Of a stretch of 64,000 bases of DNA, positions 8,474 to 17,116 are shown piece by piece. The notes beneath the pieces are model-generated. The model was not told the origin of the DNA. It did no database searches and worked only from the letters and a program-made list of their open reading frames with translations. Source of the DNA: Bacteroidaceae bacterium (lineage in GTDB: Bacteria; Bacteroidota; Bacteroidia; Bacteroidales; Bacteroidaceae); the NCBI GenBank assembly GCA_017445925.1, contig JAFSRW010000058.1, positions 1-64,000 on the forward strand. Reading direction: 5' to 3'. A program made the translations under genes and the position numbers. Position 1 is the stretch's first letter. Each line of letters starts with the position of its first letter.

Positions 8474-11400
8474 AGCCTTGTCCTTTTATAGTTCTGGAAT
8501 GCCACATCGTTTGCAATCCGCTTCTGCATGATGATAGACTGCTTAATTAGTGTATTTGTCTGTGCTACACTACGCTCAAGCTTCTTGCTGTCATGGTGAA
8601 CAATGACTATGGGGCTGTCCTTTGAGTCGGACGGTGTAATAGTCATGAACACAGGGTCGGGAATCTTGTCAGCATCAGGATATACAACGGAACCCTTAGG
8701 CATATCCACGAGCGTAGGAGTGTCGGGGGTAATCCACATCTTGTTTTCAAACACAACGGCCTCTCTCTTTCCGGCGTCACCGACTATTGCAAGTCCTCCT
8801 GGGTGTCCGTCCTTGCCGGTACCCTTTGCGTATGTGGCAATGGGAGTGGCTATGATGGTTGCAATCTCCATGGCACCCATGGCACCGACGAGTGCAGCAA
8901 GTACAATGTTCGGTAAAGCCTCGGTAATAGCGAGAGCGGTTGCTATGCCGGCCTGCGCAATAGACGTTGCTTTCTCCCATACAGCCTGTTTGTACTGGAT
9001 ATCCTTTTTCTTCTTATCCAGTTCCTCCTGCTTCTCAGCAGAACGTTGTTCGGCTGCACGCTTACGGGCTTCTGCCTCCTCTTTGCTGATGGCTCCTGTC
9101 TCTTCAAGGTTCTCGATCTGCTCAATCTCCTTCTCGTAGGCTTTCTCGCTCTCCTCCTTTTCCTCTTCAATCTTCTGAATCTGGCCGTCATAGATAGCGG
9201 AAACAAGGCTATTGAGCTGTCCTATCATTCTGGATATAGTGCGAAGGTATTGCTTGGCATCTTTCTCGCGCTTTTTCTTCGACTTCTCATCCTCCTTCTC
9301 GGTTTTCTTGATGTTCTTCAACTCGGCATCGGCAACATCCTTTGCATACTTGACTTTGGCATCTTTCAGTTCTTTTGATATTTTCTCACGTTGTTTTGCG
9401 GTCAGTTCCTCCATCTTGAGAACTTTTTCAAGCATTTCAATCTGCTTTTGCGCAGTTTCCTCGGCATACTTTTGCTGAATCTCTTCCATCTGCTTCTGAT
9501 ACTCCTCTTCGCTGATAATCTTCTCCGACCTCTGCTTTGTCAGAGCGGTAAGTTCACGCATGAGGTTAAGGTTGCGCTCATCCTGTTCCTTGGCATACAT
9601 TTCCTGTACGGAGGCTATGACTGCATCAGTGTATTTTTTCTGGGCATCCTCTTTGGCCTTGAGTGCTGATTTTTCGGCAAGGTCAGTTTTGTTTTTACGA
9701 GCTGTTTCAAGTTCTGCCAGTTGATCTTCGTACTTCTGTATTTCGGCATCGTGTTTCTCCTGTGAGATTTTCTTATCAGAAAGGGATTTATCAAGCACCT
9801 CCTTTTGTTCTTTAAGGGCTTTCTCTATTTTCTCTTTCTCCTTTTTATAGCCCTTCTCAATCTCGATGCGTCTCAATTGCATTTCATTCTCGATATATCC
9901 GATAGTAAGGTTGTATTCTTCCTCGCTGCCTTCCTTTGTCAGGGCTATACGCTCTGCGATTATCTCCTGAGTATATTCAAGGATAACCTCCTTGATTTCC
10001 TCGTAGGTCTTGGTGGTAGTCTCTTTTGCTTCCTTGGAAGTGTTGCTTCCACTTCCTGGACTTATTTTGCCTATAGTATTATAAAGGTCTTCTACATTGA
10101 TCGACTTAGCAATGTCTTCCATAGCCTTTTTGTAGTCGTCTGCTTGTTTCTGCACATCCTTAATTTCTGCGGAAAGAACATCCTTACGAACATTGGCTTC
10201 TCTATCATACCTTGACTTCTGTCGTTTGTTACTCTCTTGGATTTCGTATTCCTCGATGCTCAAGACTTTCTTTCCGTGTTCGGTCCTAACCTGCTCGTCT
10301 TTTTTCAGAGCTTGGGATAATTCATCACTTACTATGTACTTGTTTAGTTCCTGCTGGGCTATCCTTATCTTTTCCAGACTATCAACATATTCTTTAGCAT
10401 ATTTTTTTATGAGGTCCTGTTTGGCTTCAGCAATGGCCTTGTTAATTATTGCCTCACGCAATCTATTGTATTCGTCAGCAGCTTTTCCGGCCATTATCTC
10501 CTCGTCACTAAAATTGCTCATGTATGATGGATAAAGTTCCTGCATTTTGTCAACTGCAAGTTTTCGTTCATTGTATGAGCGTGTAACATCAGTAGCGGCA
10601 TTATACAGAACCTGAAGTTTTGTAATTTCATCAGAACAAGTTTCAATACCTTTCTCCCTCGCTTTTCTAAGTTGCTCGGTAGTGTCCATCATTTCCTCAT
10701 ACTCCTTCTTGCTACGCTCCATCTCCTCACGGGCTTTCTTCTGCTCCTCGGTCTCACTCTTAGTGGCCTTGGTGAATGCGAACACAGCGGCTACCAACAG
10801 ACCGATACCAGTGGCAAGAAGAACGTAAGGGTTCGCTTTCGCAACGGCATTGAAGGCTGCCTGTGCAACGGTAGCAGCCTTGGTGACGATAACACTCTCA
10901 CCCTCGGCGGCAGTCTTTATCTTGATGGCGGCTGCATGGGCATATTCCTGCATCCTTGCAACACCCTTCATCAAGTTGCTCTCCTGCTGCAATACGTTCT
11001 GGGCCTTAGTCAGTGCATTGCTGGCGGCAAGGCTGGCCTGCAGCGTAGTCTGAATCCTTATCAGGTCATTCTCGCCTACACCCAACGCATGGGAAGCGGC
11101 CGTGAGGCCTCCGATACCACTGACAAGAAGATTGATACCCTCAGTAATGGCACTGAAGTTCTTTGTGTCATTGGCACCGGACTGAATCTCCCTGTTAACA
11201 TCGGCAACAGCATCCTTCAACTCTGAGGCCCTTGCCTTAAGGCTGTTCATCTTCTGCTCCAACTCCTGCCCTGCAGCAGACTTCTGCTCCTCTTCACTCA
11301 TGCCCCTATACTGGAGGGTGAGAGTGGCTATCTCCTGCACCAACTCCCTTAACTCAGTCTTAACGGACTGGTTGGCTATTGCATAGTTGCCGGTATTCCT

Positions 11401-12168
11401 CTGGAACTCTCCCATGTCTGCGGCAAGGTCTTTCAGATGAGCGTCAAGGTTCCCTATCTCCGCACCTAACGTCTTGCCTATATCGCTGTTCTTCTCTTCC
11501 TCACTCAGCCCCTTGTAGGCTTTCTTCAGGAACTCCAGTTGCAGGGATAGCTTCTGATAGGAGCCGTCGCTTGCCTGCATCTGCTTCTCCTGATTGGTAA
11601 GGACGAGGTTCAGGTCCTTAATTCCTGCCTTCAGGTCTCTCTGCTGCTCTATGAGCCGTACACGCTTTGAAACGGCATCCTGCTCGCTGATAGTGCCGTT
11701 CTTGACAGCAGTGTCAAGGGCTTTTTGAGCATCTGTAACCTGCTTCAACTCACCCTGCATACGTGCAAGGGCGATTATGTTGTTCTGACGGCTTCCAATC
11801 AGTCTCTCGGCAAGGTCTATAGCACTCTTGTCCTGCTCGAAAGCCGCCCTCTTTTCCTTATTCTCTTTTTCAATCTCGGCCAGTTCCCTACTGATGGTGT
11901 TGGTGGTCTGCACGATAATCTCACGCTGCCTGTCTATGGTGGTATTGAGCTGCTCAGTGGCTTGCTGCGCCTTCCTGCTGCTCTCTGCAACGGCACCGTT
12001 GAACTTCTCAAGGTCGCCGGAAGTGCTAATCTTCATGTTGAGGCCTTGGGCAAGTTCCCTTGCCGCTTCTACATACTGCTGCTTTACGGTCTTGATGTTC
12101 TCGGAGAGTTTTTCAAGGTCTTCAAATACCTTCTCATCCACAAGGTCTGTAATCTTAATATCTGCCAT
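8470..12168 (-). CDS. Tail tape measure protein
   Basis: 1232 residues, the longest gene in the window, which is typical for tape measure proteins that set tail length. Nearly the whole chain is charged coiled coil (repeats of E/K/Q heptads at about 1-330 and 480-1080). Alanine/glycine-rich hydrophobic segments lie near residues 340-365, 435-470 (NPYVLLATGIGLLVAAVFAF) and 1085-1135, and fit the membrane-interacting parts that help DNA entry. At about 100 nm or more per 700-800 residues in alpha-helix, a tail of roughly 180 nm would be expected; this is a rule-of-thumb inference. It is preceded by tail tube and chaperone-like genes. Confidence 0.9.
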   Translation of the reverse strand: MADIKITDLVDEKVFEDLEKLSENIKTVKQQYVEAARELAQGLNMKISTSGDLEKFNGAVAESSRKAQQATEQLNTTIDRQREIIVQTTNTISRELAEIEKENKEKRAAFEQDKSAIDLAERLIGSRQNNIIALARMQGELKQVTDAQKALDTAVKNGTISEQDAVSKRVRLIEQQRDLKAGIKDLNLVLTNQEKQMQASDGSYQKLSLQLEFLKKAYKGLSEEEKNSDIGKTLGAEIGNLDAHLKDLAADMGEFQRNTGNYAIANQSVKTELRELVQEIATLTLQYRGMSEEEQKSAAGQELEQKMNSLKARASELKDAVADVNREIQSGANDTKNFSAITEGINLLVSGIGGLTAASHALGVGENDLIRIQTTLQASLAASNALTKAQNVLQQESNLMKGVARMQEYAHAAAIKIKTAAEGESVIVTKAATVAQAAFNAVAKANPYVLLATGIGLLVAAVFAFTKATKSETEEQKKAREEMERSKKEYEEMMDTTEQLRKAREKGIETCSDEITKLQVLYNAATDVTRSYNERKLAVDKMQELYPSYMSNFSDEEIMAGKAADEYNRLREAIINKAIAEAKQDLIKKYAKEYVDSLEKIRIAQQELNKYIVSDELSQALKKDEQVRTEHGKKVLSIEEYEIQESNKRQKSRYDREANVRKDVLSAEIKDVQKQADDYKKAMEDIAKSINVEDLYNTIGKISPGSGSNTSKEAKETTTKTYEEIKEVILEYTQEIIAERIALTKEGSEEEYNLTIGYIENEMQLRRIEIEKGYKKEKEKIEKALKEQKEVLDKSLSDKKISQEKHDAEIQKYEDQLAELETARKNKTDLAEKSALKAKEDAQKKYTDAVIASVQEMYAKEQDERNLNLMRELTALTKQRSEKIISEEEYQKQMEEIQQKYAEETAQKQIEMLEKVLKMEELTAKQREKISKELKDAKVKYAKDVADAELKNIKKTEKEDEKSKKKREKDAKQYLRTISRMIGQLNSLVSAIYDGQIQKIEEEKEESEKAYEKEIEQIENLEETGAISKEEAEARKRAAEQRSAEKQEELDKKKKDIQYKQAVWEKATSIAQAGIATALAITEALPNIVLAALVGAMGAMEIATIIATPIATYAKGTGKDGHPGGLAIVGDAGKREAVVFENKMWITPDTPTLVDMPKGSVVYPDADKIPDPVFMTITPSDSKDSPIVIVHHDSKKLERSVAQTNTLIKQSIIMQKRIANDVAFQNYKRTRL

Positions 12169-12172
12169 GACT

Positions 12173-12361
12173 CTATAGGTAATGTCTGTATTCTACAATC
12201 TCTCCTTTAATCTCTTCACCGACAGGGGCAAAGGAGAAAGTGCCGTCTGCCTTCCTATATACTGCCACCATGGTCTGCTCCATAACAGCACACTTACGGG
12301 CAAGTTCGCTTACGCGTGACTGCTCGCTCATTATCTTCTTTCTCTCACAACTGCAGCTCAT
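12173..12361 (-). CDS. Small protein before the tape measure
   Basis: 62 residues from the ATG at 12361, chosen because it forms an ATGA overlap with the upstream stop. A second ATG ten codons later (MSEQSRVSELARK) is also possible. A helical N-terminus is followed by a short beta part (VAVYRKADGTFSFAPVGEEI). It ends 5 bp before the tape measure start. Unrecognised; tail-assembly accessory by position. Confidence 0.55.
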   Translation of the reverse strand: MSCSCERKKIMSEQSRVSELARKCAVMEQTMVAVYRKADGTFSFAPVGEEIKGEIVEYRHYL

Positions 12362-12879
12362 CTGTATCCGCAATTAATCATAAAGTCATTCAACCAGGGA
12401 CGCAAGGCATAGATGTTGAAATACTCCCTCGCATCATCTGTAAGTTTGAAGATGGCCTCACCGTATTTTCTCTCTATCTCAGGACCGTCCCTGAATCCGC
12501 TTGTATATACCTTCACGACATCACCTACCCTTGCAGCATTGATGGATGCGTGGAATGTACCGATAATAAAGAGATTAGGCACGGCAAGAGGTCTCGGAGG
12601 CAAGTTCAGCATATAACTGCGCACAGGAGGGGTTATTCTCTCCTTGTACTTCTTGTAGGCATAGTTTGCCCCGTGCCATGGACCTTTCTCGTTGAAATAC
12701 GGGTCATCGTCGTATGTGGGTTTCAGATACTCACCCTCTCCGTCTATACCGCTGTACAACTGCTCGGTAACACACATCGTTATGATATCCCGTTTCTCTT
12801 CAAAACACTCATGGATGCTATCCTTTATACCAGTCCTGATAGCATCTATCACGCTTTCCAGTCTATCAAAATCTGCCAT
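12358..12879 (-). CDS. Tail assembly protein of unknown family
   Basis: A 173-residue soluble protein (MADFDRLESVIDAIRTGIKD at the start, then a proline/aromatic-rich middle). It is the first gene after an internal terminator and the only long gene between the tail tube block and the tape measure. No family recognised. Tail completion or tape-measure chaperone are the likely roles by position. Confidence 0.65.
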   Translation of the reverse strand: MADFDRLESVIDAIRTGIKDSIHECFEEKRDIITMCVTEQLYSGIDGEGEYLKPTYDDDPYFNEKGPWHGANYAYKKYKERITPPVRSYMLNLPPRPLAVPNLFIIGTFHASINAARVGDVVKVYTSGFRDGPEIERKYGEAIFKLTDDAREYFNIYALRPWLNDFMINCGYR

Positions 12880-12886
12880 TGTGCCT

Positions 12887-12923
12887 AAAACTAAAAGGGC
12901 TGAGCCTTTTTACTGCCCAGCCC
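12887..12923 (-). terminator. Intra-operon terminator after the tail-tube block
   Basis: On the minus strand GGGCTGGGC (12915-12923) pairs with GCTCAGCCC (12897-12905), nine pairs with one G-U, followed by TTTTAGTTTT. It lies 10 bp beyond the stop of the 54-codon gene. It would lower transcription into the tape measure relative to the capsid and tail-tube genes above it. Confidence 0.85.
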
Positions 12924-12932
12924 CCTGTTAAA

Positions 12933-13097
12933 CTACTTTTTCTTACCTGTGATAGCATCGTAGACATCCGAGAGCATTTTCTCACGCTCTTCTGGGTCAC
13001 GGTCCTGCCACAGCTTATCCATGTGAGCCTTGACGAAGTCCTGCTTCTTCATGGGCTTGATAGCATGCTCGACGAAATTAATTCCCTCTACTATCAT
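12933..13097 (-). CDS. Small conserved-looking tail protein (possible chaperone)
   Basis: A 54-residue frame: MIVEGINFVEHAIKPMKKQD, then a DPEERKKML segment and a lysine-rich end. It starts 12 bp after the major tail protein and ends just before a terminator. It sits in the slot where siphophages put the tape-measure chaperone (gpG/gpGT) genes. No slippery heptamer was seen at its end. The chaperone call is inference from synteny. Confidence 0.6.
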   Translation of the reverse strand: MIVEGINFVEHAIKPMKKQDFVKAHMDKLWQDRDPEEREKMLSDVYDAITGKKK

Positions 13098-13108
13098 GGC
13101 GCATTACA

Positions 13109-13966
13109 TTAAGATGAAGGCATCATTACTGTCCTGTTCCACTCGATACCGGGAATGTCGTTCACAAGAAGAACACTCGGATTCTTCAGGCTCGGAGTAG
13201 CACCCTGTGCAGGTGTGATGGTCAGTACACCGTCAGCATATGCCGCTGTCGTAACACCGTTCAGGACGGACGCTGCGCCAGTTGCAATGGCGGCACCGAA
13301 CTCTTCCGTGCGGTCGTATCCTCCTATGGACTCGATAACGCGGAACTTGCCTGCTGCATTCTCAACGAGGTCTACAGGAACAAGGCCGTTCAATTCCTCA
13401 ATGGGATTGAAGTCCAGCTGGACATAGTCGAAGTTCTCAATGGCAGCACGTGCATCCTCAAGACAGAATGAGATTGTCAGCGATGCCTTTGCGTTCGACG
13501 TAGGGTGAGGAACAGGATTAACATACACGGTACTCATTGGAATACCTCCAAGCTCATCAGTACCATTGTTGACACCGATAAGAAGACCGTTCTCATCAAG
13601 GTAGTAAGCGTCGAAGCGTACGTTCGCATTCTTGGAGATGCTTGCAGCCAGGTGCTCACTGTACTTGTCAAGTGTGAAAGTGTCAGTCTGCGGACTGTAA
13701 CCATTCACACCACTACCGCCGTAGCCTACAGCACTCACCTGAGGCTCACCGCCGTTCTTCGCATACTCGACAATGGTCTTGATGGGATAGATACGGTTTG
13801 GAATGTCGGCATGACACTTTGTCTCAAATGTACCTGCCGTGAAAGACTTACCGAGGGTCTTACCATGGGGCACGAGGATTACGGCTTTGATTTTTCCGAA
13901 ATCAATCTGGCATCCGCTTTTGCCAGTTGCAAGGGCGTTACCGATGCAATTACGAGTTAGTCTCAT
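13109..13966 (-). CDS. Major tail tube protein (probable)
   Basis: A 285-residue, beta-rich protein without membrane or coiled segments, located between a tail-terminator-like gene and the small chaperone-like gene. This is the canonical position of the major tail protein in siphophages. A C-terminal stretch (about 195-280, ending GIEWNRTVMMPSS) could be an added domain. The start codon overlaps the stop of the upstream gene (ATGA). Copy number would be high because the transcript ends partly at 12887. Confidence 0.7.
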   Translation of the reverse strand: MRLTRNCIGNALATGKSGCQIDFGKIKAVILVPHGKTLGKSFTAGTFETKCHADIPNRIYPIKTIVEYAKNGGEPQVSAVGYGGSGVNGYSPQTDTFTLDKYSEHLAASISKNANVRFDAYYLDENGLLIGVNNGTDELGGIPMSTVYVNPVPHPTSNAKASLTISFCLEDARAAIENFDYVQLDFNPIEELNGLVPVDLVENAAGKFRVIESIGGYDRTEEFGAAIATGAASVLNGVTTAAYADGVLTITPAQGATPSLKNPSVLLVNDIPGIEWNRTVMMPSS

Positions 13967-14526
13967 CTTTTACAATTTAATTGATTGATAGTTATTTGCA
14001 AATCTCTAATGTCTATGGCATCTATGGGCTCGCTTACAGCCTCTCCGGTTGCTGTGTAGGCTCCGTATCTGCCATAGCTGTAATTCTCAGAATAGACATG
14101 CGGCATACTTCCGTCATAGTTCTTCAGGATCTGCGGGCTGTTCTTCAGGGCATCCATGAAAGCATTGTAGATTGGACGCAGGATATTCTCGAAGGAATAG
14201 ACCTTACGCTCGTCATTGTTCCACTCTGTCCGGCTGCTGCACGCAATAAGCAGGGAAACCTTTGCCTCGGTCGCTATGTCTGGAAGCCCTCTTTTCTCCT
14301 TTACAGGCGTGAACAGGGCTATTAACGGCAGTTTCTCGATGCTAGTCACCTTGCTATACTTGTCGAGTTCGTCCTTTATGTACTGAGCATCACCGAAGAT
14401 GTAGGTAATCTCAGGCATGGTTTCATGCACGTCACCGGTATGGACAGAAACCATGCTTACGGGAGTTTTGCATGACAACGATGCTACAATCCCTGCGAGT
14501 ATGTCTATGATGTTCGGCTGTTGCAT
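13963..14526 (-). CDS. Tail terminator / neck protein (probable)
   Basis: A 187-residue protein (MQQPNIIDILAGIVASLSCK at the start). The size, the alpha/beta character and the position between the connector gene and the major tail protein match tail-terminator proteins that cap the tube and join it to the head. It overlaps both neighbours (1 bp and 4 bp). The family is not certain. Confidence 0.6.
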   Translation of the reverse strand: MQQPNIIDILAGIVASLSCKTPVSMVSVHTGDVHETMPEITYIFGDAQYIKDELDKYSKVTSIEKLPLIALFTPVKEKRGLPDIATEAKVSLLIACSSRTEWNNDERKVYSFENILRPIYNAFMDALKNSPQILKNYDGSMPHVYSENYSYGRYGAYTATGEAVSEPIDAIDIRDLQITINQLNCKR

Positions 14527-15083
14527 TACAGGTTGAATTGGTTTATGTACGTCAGCATGTCCTTATCGATGGAAACACCTTCCACTGCAACCTCGCTTGC
14601 GAACAACCTCAACCCGTCCACCATGCGGTTCCAGGTCTGCACGCCTTTTTGCAAAGGGCTGACGTAGGAATTTGCGCATTTCAACTGAACAAGCCCCGTT
14701 ATGGTAGGCTGTACGTTCATATCTCGTAGCATGTAGAAGAAAACATAGTCTGCAAACGGCTCTTTCAACATGTCGGCGAGGGCTGCAATGTTATTTTCCT
14801 CTTCGGTAGGCTCAACAGGAGTCATTTCCTCAACAGGCTCTTCTGCATTCCCATCACCCTCTGCATTCTCGTTCTCAGGCACCTCATGCGACACTCTTGA
14901 ATACTCGTCTATGAGTGAGCACCATTGCTTGCCTACTGCACGTCTCAGGAACTCGGACTGGTAAAAGTCTATGTACCCTTTGATGCGTTCGGCTACAGCA
15001 ACATGATTGGCCGTTTTCTGCGTCTCTACAGCATTCTCGATCTGACGCGGGCCGCTTGTGAAAGATGTTACATCGATTAGCAT
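14526..15083 (-). CDS. Head-tail connector protein (DUF6712-like)
   Basis: A 185-residue protein with an acidic E/P-rich linker around residues 65-95 (EEPVEEMTPVEPTEEE) between two helical halves. It follows the capsid block and precedes the tail terminator, the place of the head-completion/adaptor protein in HK97-like phages. The resemblance to the connector proteins of Bacteroidetes phages is from memory and not verified. Confidence 0.6.
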   Translation of the reverse strand: MLIDVTSFTSGPRQIENAVETQKTANHVAVAERIKGYIDFYQSEFLRRAVGKQWCSLIDEYSRVSHEVPENENAEGDGNAEEPVEEMTPVEPTEEENNIAALADMLKEPFADYVFFYMLRDMNVQPTITGLVQLKCANSYVSPLQKGVQTWNRMVDGLRLFASEVAVEGVSIDKDMLTYINQFNL

Positions 15084-15250
15084 GTCATTACTTTTTTTGA
15101 ACTGTTATTACCTTTGGTGTCGAGAACCTCTTCAACGTCCTTTGTGTCATCGATGAGTACTTCGGTCGTATCGAAGCCCTCGACATCTTTGGTATCTACT
15201 AACTCGACGTTCTTAACGTCAAGCCTTTCGGGAGTCTTAATCACCTTCAC
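15077..15250 (-). CDS. Small acidic protein, probable GTG start
   Basis: 57 residues if started at GTG 15250 (a second GTG is at 15244). No ATG fits before the C-terminus. The sequence has two copies of a VDTKDVE-like motif (ELVDTKDVEGFDTTEV and IDDTKDVEEVLDTK) and a high D/E/V content. It overlaps the gene upstream by 14 bp in another frame and the connector gene by 7 bp, closing what would otherwise be a 150-bp gap in a tightly packed operon. A product of +1 frameshifting from the upstream gene is the alternative. Confidence 0.45.
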   Translation of the reverse strand: MKVIKTPERLDVKNVELVDTKDVEGFDTTEVLIDDTKDVEEVLDTKGNNSSKKVMTC

Positions 15251-15515
15251 CAGGTGTCTCCGTGTTGTCGCCACCGTTGTCGTTGCCACCTTCACCGCTG
15301 CCCTGTCCGGCAAGCTGTGCGGTGAGTGCTTCAACCTGTGCAGCCAAAGCTTCGACTTGTCCCTGCAGGGTTTCGAACTGCTCAACTGTTACGTTCTCCA
15401 CGTTGTTGTCGGCTGGGGTGATAGTCACCTGACCCTTCTTAACGCGGACGCGGTTCTCCTGCTTGATGTTGTCCACAACACGGTCGTTTCCCTTTACAAG
15501 AACTTTCTTAGTCAT
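15237..15515 (-). CDS. Small capsid-associated protein with coiled coil and G/N tail
   Basis: 92 residues. A basic N-terminal beta part (about 1-45) is followed by a short leucine/alanine heptad coil (GQVEALAAQVEALTAQLAG, residues about 52-70) and a glycine/asparagine/acid tail. It lies 12 bp downstream of the major capsid gene. This slot is often used for head fibre or decoration proteins and a trimeric coil would fit that. The role is inferred. Confidence 0.6.
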   Translation of the reverse strand: MTKKVLVKGNDRVVDNIKQENRVRVKKGQVTITPADNNVENVTVEQFETLQGQVEALAAQVEALTAQLAGQGSGEGGNDNGGDNTETPGEGD

Positions 15516-15527
15516 GGCTCAACACGT

Positions 15528-17102
15528 TTAGGACTTTGTGATAGCGGTGATGAGGCTTGCGATGTTGCCGTAAGCGAAAGCCCAAGGCATGTAGATCGGG
15601 AAGATTACCTCTTCCTGTGCGATGAGCACGACTTGGTTCTTCAACTTCGTGGTAACGTCGTCAGCCCATTCGAGACTCAGAGAGGTGTAATCCACGAGGT
15701 TTGCACCGTTCACGAAGTCACCGAGCAGGTAGTCACCAGCAGGAATGTTGGTGCTCTCGATAACGGGCTTGCCTGCGATGTAGTTCACACCGTTGCGGTT
15801 CTCGACAAGACCGAGATTGCGACCGAGAGAGTCCTTCTCACTGGCAATGCTGTTGACAGTGATTGGGTTGAGCACGATGCAGTTAGCAGCGAACTGAGCA
15901 TAGCTCATCACTGCGAACGCAGTCTTGATAGCGTCACCGCTGTTGGGCAGGTCAACACTCTTGAAGGCACCATGCTTAACGGTGTAAGTCATGGAAGCCT
16001 TGCCAGTCTCGGTGCCGGTGTAAGCAGCGCCAGAGATGAGCAGCTTCTTGTCGGTAAGCTTCTTCACGGGGAAGGTGCCGTTGAGGCTGGTGTTAACTAC
16101 AGCGTTGGCGAAGGTAATCGTCATGCCGTCGATAATCTTGTCGTCGGGGTTCTTCAGCTCGACAACGCAGTCTGCACCGCCGTTGTAGCTGCTTACGCTC
16201 TCGATGCAACCAGCAGCACCGGTAGAGATAGAAGTACCGATGAAGCCTTCTACAGAGCCTACGCCAGTCGTGCCGACGATACCCTGCAGGTTCTCTCCGT
16301 TGCCGTCACCGAAGAGGATCTGGAAGTCCTCTGCCATGAGAACAGCTTCGGGAAGCATGTTCAGGATGAACGAGCGGAGGTAAACGCGGCTCTTGAGCAT
16401 GCGCTTCGAGATCTTGATGTGAGTACCGACACGCTTGGTAGCAGCGGTAACCTCCTTCACCTTGAACGAAGACTCAGGCAGACTGCCGTTCTCGCTGACG
16501 AATGCAGCGTTGCGGTCGAAGTCGTACACCTGTGCGAACGCCAGCTGAGGATACTCAGGATCGCCCTGGAGCACAGCCACCACGTTACGCATGTGGAGCT
16601 TCTTGTTGTTGACTGCGGAAACGACCTTCTCAGTCTGCTGAGTGATGAGGTTGTCACCGCTGTAGTTAGAAGCCATGCTGACTTCCTTGAGAGAGAAGCC
16701 GTCGAAGGCTCCGGACCTTGTGGAGATACCACTTACGAAGTCCTTGAACTTCGTGCTGTCGAGCATCTTCTGTACCTTCTCGTCGAACTTGTTGATAACC
16801 TCCATGGAGAGGCCCTTCTCCTTCAACTTCTTGACAGTCTCGCCAAGCTGCTTAACCTGGTCGCAAAGGTCTTGGTTGTCCTTGATGAGGCTGTTGAACT
16901 TCTCAGCGTCAAAAGCCTTCAACTGGTCGTTGATGCTCTTGAACTTGTCTTCAACCTCTTCAGGCGAAAGTTCACCCTCGCGGCTCTTGTTCACTACGTC
17001 GCATGTCAGTTGAAGCATCTTCTCTACAAAAGCCTTCTGCTCCTCTGTCATGCCGTCCATCTTCTGTGCAAAATCTGCAACAGTAACAAAATTCTTCTTC
17101 AT
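15528..17102 (-). CDS. HK97-fold major capsid protein with N-terminal delta domain
   Basis: 524 residues. Residues about 1-135 are a charged coiled-coil scaffold (delta) domain of the type removed by the prohead protease. The HK97 core starts near residue 140 (ends MPWAFAYGNIASLITAITKS). Characteristic stretches include an RVGTHIKISKRML motif and LPEAVLMAEDFQILFGDGNG. Residues about 285-370 read as an inserted beta-rich domain (GADCVVELKNPDDKIIDGM and after) between core segments. The order protease, capsid, decoration is standard. Its strong expression is served by the promoter at 19594. Confidence 0.9.
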   Translation of the reverse strand: MKKNFVTVADFAQKMDGMTEEQKAFVEKMLQLTCDVVNKSREGELSPEEVEDKFKSINDQLKAFDAEKFNSLIKDNQDLCDQVKQLGETVKKLKEKGLSMEVINKFDEKVQKMLDSTKFKDFVSGISTRSGAFDGFSLKEVSMASNYSGDNLITQQTEKVVSAVNNKKLHMRNVVAVLQGDPEYPQLAFAQVYDFDRNAAFVSENGSLPESSFKVKEVTAATKRVGTHIKISKRMLKSRVYLRSFILNMLPEAVLMAEDFQILFGDGNGENLQGIVGTTGVGSVEGFIGTSISTGAAGCIESVSSYNGGADCVVELKNPDDKIIDGMTITFANAVVNTSLNGTFPVKKLTDKKLLISGAAYTGTETGKASMTYTVKHGAFKSVDLPNSGDAIKTAFAVMSYAQFAANCIVLNPITVNSIASEKDSLGRNLGLVENRNGVNYIAGKPVIESTNIPAGDYLLGDFVNGANLVDYTSLSLEWADDVTTKLKNQVVLIAQEEVIFPIYMPWAFAYGNIASLITAITKS

Positions 17103-17116
17103 AACTTTTTTGAGAA

